A DNA stretch of 64,000 nt from Tubulanus polymorphus (Eukaryota; Nemertea; Palaeonemertea; Tubulaniformes; Tubulanidae): positions 11,823,951 through 11,887,950 of the forward strand of contig NC_134035.1 of the NCBI RefSeq assembly GCF_964204645.1. The letters run 5' to 3'. Below the pieces are notes generated by a model that saw only the letters and a program-made list of their open reading frames with translations, did not search any database and had not been told where the DNA came from. How positions within the stretch are numbered: position 1 is the first letter of the stretch; the number at the start of each line of letters is the position of its first letter. A program made the position numbers and the translations under genes. Shown here piece by piece: positions 59,004 to 64,000 of this stretch.

Positions 59004-59477
59004 ACCAGCATCGGCTTGTTTACGATGCATAGATGGCATAACAATGAATACGATGGTGGTAATTACGAGGTGATCGTGTGAACGTAAACAGGGTTAAAAA
59101 TCCGGAGATCAACAAAGCTTTATTGTGTGAAATGCATCGGATCGTGTTATGACACGAACGTATACACACTCGCCGATAGGACGAGATCTCATTTCAAAAC
59201 TGTATCTACAAATATTTACGTTTACAATCGCGATCAATTAGCCTTTCCTCGTGAATCTATCGACTAGGTAATCAGGGCTGATTCCTTAGCGAGAGAATGA
59301 ACTGTTTGGACACGGGTATATAAACAAACGTATACATCATCTTAGGATCGTATTTTATCGATGTTTCTTTGTAACGCCTTTGGTCAAACCTTTCTACATT
59401 TACCCTACCCACGTATCTGATTGTTTTTTCGTTATGACCGACACATGTCCCCAAGTATAATGCTACTCGACTCGGAA

Positions 59478-59580
59478 AAAGTGGGATTCGAACCCAGGAG
59501 CAACTCCCTCAGGCCACTATTTCCTAGTTGTTGCCGGTACTACTGCCGCTCGCTCCCATTGTCTAGTCGAGTGATGGCGG
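59478..59580 (-). mobile_element. tRNA-derived SINE head or degenerate tRNA-like sequence
   Basis: On the minus strand 'gagcgagcggcagtagta' could be an A-box-like start and 'tgggttcgaatcccac' is a strong B box with a T-arm palindrome. The distance between them (about 70 bases) is longer than in a standard tRNA, and no complete cloverleaf could be drawn. Confidence 0.4.
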
Positions 59581-60477
59581 GAAGAAATGGGCAAGCATTA
59601 AGTTTCACAACCTTTCCCCATCAGGTATGGACGGCAGGCGACACTGTGAATGTGAATCAAACCGTCACGCATTCTTCTGAAACTGACAGCAAGAAGCTCG
59701 CCATATCAGGCATAAGATAAAATCATTGTTCCGCTTCGCCAACGCGAGATGCGTCCGCTATACTCAAAGAAAGATTGCTGCGTATAAAATTGCATTATTA
59801 GATGCATATTCCACTTGGTATATATAGTGATAATAGAGCGACACGACTTGGTGGACATAAATACACACATATTATGATCACTTATGAAATAACTTCCAAC
59901 AAGCGAAAGTATCTCCAAAACGTATAACATACCCAACAAAGGTTACGTGGAGAAAGTCCAGCATCGGACGATAGGCTAGATTTGGCGTTGGTACAAACCG
60001 ATTCTGTAAAAGATTATGCCGCCACCGTACATTTTATGAATAGTTAATCAGCATCGGCCATCGGAACGTCGCTGTTAGGCCTACGCGACTTCCGTCGTCG
60101 GAGCCGACCTTAAACTAACAGCGCCTCGACTTACCGCTCAGACGACTAATGATCGGTTTACTAATTCGGTCGGTCCCTCGGTTAACTCATTAACACTGCG
60201 TACGCAGGGCACGTATAATCACGCTTAGTCTTTCATGTATGTAAGACTAACGCGAAGGGAAATGGATGTTTATTACCGTACCATAGCGACGGAGTAGGAG
60301 GTAACCTTTATCCGTGTCAAGGTGCTTTATCTTCTAGGTAGCAATAATGGTCACCTAATTCGGACACGGCAAACTCAGATCTTTTACTTATTTCGAAAAC
60401 ACGGAAAAACTAGTTTCTTTCATCGGACTCAAGTCTGCCCGAGTTATGTCAGGTTAACTGTATTAGTAATGGACTAC

Positions 60478-60583
60478 AGGACCACAGTTGTGAGTTAGAG
60501 TTAACTATGAGTTAAAATTAGTTCATTTTCAATGAGTTAACTCAGGGCCAAATCTTAACTCCGAACTGTGGAACTTGACCCAG
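60478..60583. mobile_element. MITE family A, copy 3
   Basis: About 106 bp with the interior 'gagttagagttaact' and 'gttcattttcaatgagttaa', ending 'gaactgtggaacttgaccc'. The left terminus is shortened to 'aggaccacagttg'. Confidence 0.8.
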
Positions 60584-60950
60584 TAGTTCTACTACTAATT
60601 CTAGTCGTGGAAATCAAAAATTGCCTTTTTTCATAACTCGTCGCGCGTTTCCAATTCATTGGCCGCAGTAATTTGAATATCGCGGAATCTTGTCCTTTAT
60701 TCGGAGCGACGGTATAGAAACAGACGGATAATGCAAAGCAGTTGCGATGGAAATGGGAAAAAATGGAGTTGCTCGTTTCATTTTGGCCGAAAGCAAATTG
60801 CCATACCCGTAAGCAATAAAAATACCGGCGGCGAATGGACGATGTGTACAGTACAGTGTAGCGCTTGATGAAACAAATATCGTTATAGTCATTCACCGTC
60901 GTTTGTTAACAGCCGAAATGTTATGGCGAAAGCAGCGATCACTCATGCAC

Positions 60951-61366
60951 TAGGCCCGACGCACACGACGCCGGGAAACATCGAAACACTAAATCAAACA
61001 TGTTCGATTTCGGAAACACTGTGTCCCGTAACTGTGTTTTTCCTTTCTCGAAAACGCACACGACGCAGGGAAACACAGAAAAACAAGGAATAAAACATGT
61101 TTGATCTCAGGAACCTGTGTTTCTCGTAAACGCACACGACGCAGGGAAACACAGAAAAACAAGGAATAAAACATGTTTGATCTCAGGAACCTGTGTTTCT
61201 CGTAAACGCACACGACGTAGGGAAACACATAAACAAGGAATCAAACATGTTTGATCTCAGGAACCTGTGTTTCTCGTAAACGCACACGGCGCAGCGAAAC
61301 GCTCGGAAACATGTTTCCGTCACCTGTTTCCGTGTTTCCTGCATCGTACGTGTGTTGGGCTTTTAA
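60951..61366. mobile_element. MITE family B, expanded copy with internal tandem units
   Basis: Begins 'taggcccgacgcacacgacg' and ends 'cgtgtgttgggctttta'. Between the ends a unit of about 76 bp, starting 'cgcacacgacgcagggaaac' and ending 'cctgtgtttctcgtaaa', is repeated three to four times (unit starts near 61054, 61131, 61207 and 61281). Other copies have one such unit. Confidence 0.85.
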
Positions 61367-61446
61367 AAAGTCAAAATATCAGTAATACGTTTACGATCTC
61401 AAAATAGGTTTTTTTTTAATCAATCCCGATAAATATACTTTCTTAC

Positions 61447-62018
61447 CCGTGCTACTTTCATCTGTACTTCTTCGACGGACAAGTTCATATAACTATTCCA
61501 TTTGTGTTTGTGGTCCTGACGTATCGGTGAAATACACCGATCATCACCGCATCGATGCTGCGCAGTAGTAGTAACATTGTCGTCACCGCAGTCGTCATCG
61601 TCGCCATCAAAGTTTTTATCGTTTTCCTTATCGTCGGTCGACGTTTCATTCACGTCGATGTCGTCATCGCGTTTGGCAGACGACGAATTCCTTCGACAGA
61701 AGTCGTAATCTGTTTTGCCGCAACGTTCATTACCGATATAAGAACAAGCCATTAGTTTCTGATCAGGTCCGCGATCGATTCCGTCGTTCGGTTCGAATTT
61801 CGCCGCCGAAGAAACGTCGATCGGAGCGGCGGTGACGGGATTATTAAAAATCGCGCCCTTTTCGTCCACGGCGGTCGAGTTACGCGGTGTTTGCATAGTA
61901 GTGTCGGGTCTTCTACGAAATTCAGGCGGCATCGGAGTCTGAATCGACAGTGGACACTGATATTTCATATCCTCGCGTTCATTAGCATTTATAATAAGCG
62001 ACACGGCGTCGTCATCTC
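61447..62018 (-). CDS. First or internal exon of an unrecognised acidic protein
   Basis: A minus-strand frame stays open for about 190 codons from near 62018 to a splice-donor-like GG|GTAAGA at 61446/61447. The likely initiator is the ATG at about 61968 (MKYQCPLSIQTPMPPEFRRR); frame continues upstream without an ATG, so an earlier acceptor is also possible. The chain is hydrophilic: a Cys-containing stretch (MACSYIGNERCGKTDYDFCR), a long Asp-rich run with DDDDCGDD, and an end WNSYMNLSVEEVQMKVAR that looks like the start of a helix. No family is recognised. Downstream exons would lie to the left; none could be joined. Confidence 0.45.
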
Positions 62019-62685
62019 CGCAGAAAGATCATTACCGTTAATAGAAGACTGATCGTCGAATAAATCGGCAGCTATTCCTCAAAGGTTCGGTCTAACGGTC
62101 AACGCAGATAATTTGAGTATACGGACGTTGTTTCGAAGATTAAAATTTCGGTGTTATTTTCGACTAAATCTGTGGTATTTTATTTAGAAAAATAACATGA
62201 CTGCGGAACATACCGGTATAACGCTATATCGCATAAAACCACATTCTTGTCTCAGCAGTCCGGAGTAGTAGATGTATCGTTTAATGCGTCAGCTTTCGTT
62301 GAACTCGTCGACGATGAATCAATTGAATTCCTTTTTTACAAATCGGCCTTTCGGTCGTTCTGTCATCGGTTAAGTCCAGGAGATTTTAATGGTCCAACTC
62401 TTATATATATGAAAAAGTTGTAATACGCAGTAGGCAATAGGCACAACGATATAGATACAGCATTATAACTCCGATCTGAGCGAGAGGTTCCCGCGCGTGT
62501 TCCGCCGGTTGTGGAAAATCCAATCAGTGAGAAACTACAACTAGTTATTTATGAGAAATATTCGATTATCAACGATATTGATTCATGTACTGAGATAAAT
62601 CTAAATGACTGACGTTATTTATTGTCGTCGCGTTGTTGCCGTGAGTTTTGAGTAAGAGGAGCCTCCTGCGAATGGCCACCGCAAC

Positions 62686-62738
62686 TCGAATGACATTGGC
62701 GAATGACATTGGCGAATGACATTGGCGAATGACATTGG
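62686..62738. repeat. 13-bp tandem repeat, four copies
   Basis: 'gaatgacattggc' is repeated four times in a row without change. Confidence 0.95.
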
Positions 62739-62861
62739 CGCGTTGAAATCGTAACTTGCGGTGTGTTAATAGTTACCTGCGTGGTGAAATGTCGAATCAG
62801 TTGACTTCATTTCTTGACACCACAACGCTAAGCTCTGCTAAGACTTACGCGTCAGACACTA

Positions 62862-63060
62862 AGGCGAGCGGCGTGGGCGAGCGGTTAGAGAGTTTGACTC
62901 CGGGAAGCCAGGTCGTGGGTTCGAACCGGTAAATCCCTCCACCAAGGAGCGAATGGGAATCTGGCCTGATAGATGACGAAAGAGTTCCTAGCTCGGATGA
63001 TATGCCTCTCCCCTGGGAGAGATGACTGTTGCGGATTGTGTTAATTCATTCTTTTCACTG
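62862..63060 (+). mobile_element. tRNA-derived SINE
   Basis: 'gcgtgggcgagcggttagag' gives an A box and 'gtgggttcgaaccggt' a B box with normal spacing, followed by a non-tRNA body ending before an AT-rich stretch near 63060. The head resembles Leu/Ser-type tRNAs. No CCA-stem partner is formed, so it is a SINE, not a tRNA gene. Confidence 0.65.
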
Positions 63061-64000
63061 AGACACAAGTTCAAAGTCGTTTTTTTAATTTGTTGGTATT
63101 TTTACCGCCAGCCTTCTATAAATCTAACCGCAACAAAGTAAATCAACATTATTGATAATGAATATCTTCATTTCGTCTTGAATTATTTTCTCACCACATT
63201 CTAGTCTATCGCTTCTATAGTCCTATTGCGCTTCATTGTTATTGTAGGTACGTTTGCGAGAAAAAATATCTTTGAGTGTGATCTTAAGTGTATTTCTTAC
63301 AATACGCACTAGAAGACTTGCGGAATATAACATAACCTCAAATCCATATCCGCAATCTCAGCCACGAGACAAACACACGTTTTAAAGTGTATACGCAGCA
63401 TCGTTAAACGCCAGCCACACATTAAAGTTAACACTGTTTCCCAAAGTAAAACTGAAAGCAATGATAATACAGTTTTTACGCCAGACTCCTAAAGCCGATA
63501 TACAATTCAAAAATAATTCGAACCACTCGAGTCTAAGCATCGGAAACAAATTATCTCCGATCGTATCTGGAAACAACGTCGCTTTCTTCCGAGAAAATGT
63601 GATATATCAAAAGAAAACAAACCGATCTCAAGAGAGATTTTATCGCGAGCAAAACAAACTCGCCTGATTTCCAAAATGCGTTTCTCCTGACTTTTTCACT
63701 TTCAACCGAGAACGTCTGTTTACGAGATCTTGTCGAGTAATCAAATACGGGGGTCAATAGTTCACGAGTTAATTCAAGTCATTTAACTCGCATTAGGATC
63801 TTAATAACAGACGACATATTCATCGGATGCGCGCGGGACGTGTCGAATTTGAATTTTCGGTGCCGATTAGCGGCGAAAACATATTCGGTGATTATGATCG
63901 CGTTCGCGTCATTAGAATTTGTTCATTTCCTCTTCGTTCGTTTGCGAAGAGTAATAATTTCGCATCACGTGGTTTCTGTGCGATATGATGGTAAACCTAG

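Larger units (their letters stand above)
58110..61446. other. Repeat-bearing spacer
   Basis: Named contents are the 159-bp duplication (58686-59003), a tRNA-like fragment (59478-59580), and MITEs at 60478-60583 and 60951-61366. No exon is supported. Confidence 0.45.
62019..64000. other. Upstream flank and end of the window
   Basis: A four-fold 13-bp repeat lies at 62686-62738 and a tRNA-derived SINE at 62862-63060. The remainder to 64000 shows short open frames only and no recognised exon. Confidence 0.4.

Noticed and set aside
62862-63060. Functional tRNA gene
   Set aside because: A and B boxes are present, but acceptor-stem ends do not pair and a non-tRNA body follows, so a SINE is more likely.

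Overview
The window is animal nuclear DNA. Genes are split by GT-AG introns, coding exons are more GC-rich than the AT-rich spacers, and there are microsatellites, minisatellites, short inverted-repeat transposons (MITEs), tRNA-derived SINE-like pieces and the 3' ends of non-LTR retrotransposons. Gene content fits an invertebrate, most likely a lophotrochozoan such as a mollusc: an atypical soluble guanylate cyclase, a secreted fibrinogen-domain protein, tandem CD20-like four-helix proteins, a single-exon peptide-type GPCR and a Ly6 protein. The species is an inference and could not be tested here.

Layout. 0.8-2.8 kb (+): an FGFR1OP2/SIKE coiled-coil gene. 3.8-4.8 kb: a minisatellite of about 68 bp units. 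7.7-8.0 kb (-): a possible small membrane protein. 8.8-13.3 kb (-): three tandem intronless CD20/MS4A-like genes. 14.5-14.9 kb (+): a possible compact gene for a 60-residue secreted peptide. 15.0-20.6 kb (+): a SMAC/DIABLO homologue. 23.1-24.1 kb (-): a class A GPCR. 25.1-26.9 kb (-): a Ly6/three-finger protein with a C-terminal tail typical of GPI anchoring. 28.0-28.8 kb (-): two abutting LINE 3' ends. 30.0-31.3 kb (-): the C-terminal exons of a ZAR1-like zinc-finger gene. 33.4-39.5 kb (+): a four-exon single-pass membrane protein of unknown family. 41.4-50.3 kb (-): a soluble guanylate cyclase whose coding sequence could be joined over 11 exons. 43.6-45.5 kb (+): a fibrinogen-domain gene lying inside one of its introns on the opposite strand. 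52-64 kb: mostly repeats, with two candidate exons (52.2 kb + and 61.4-62.0 kb -).

The most striking result is in the DIABLO homologue. Exons at 16692-16823 and 17789-17920 are both exactly 132 nt, both phase 0/0, and encode alignable 44-residue helices (13 identities, no gaps). Each aligns to the same part of vertebrate SMAC, and a protein with only one of them has about the family's normal length. They look like mutually exclusive exons. The intron before the first is almost entirely a 37-bp minisatellite whose unit ends in the same sequence as the real 3' splice site. The predicted mature N-terminus is A-T-P-V, an IAP-binding motif.

The genes look like independent neighbours. Gene models were joined by hand from splice-site consensus, phase continuity and family homology. 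No search, RNA or alignment program was available, so family names rest on recognised motifs.
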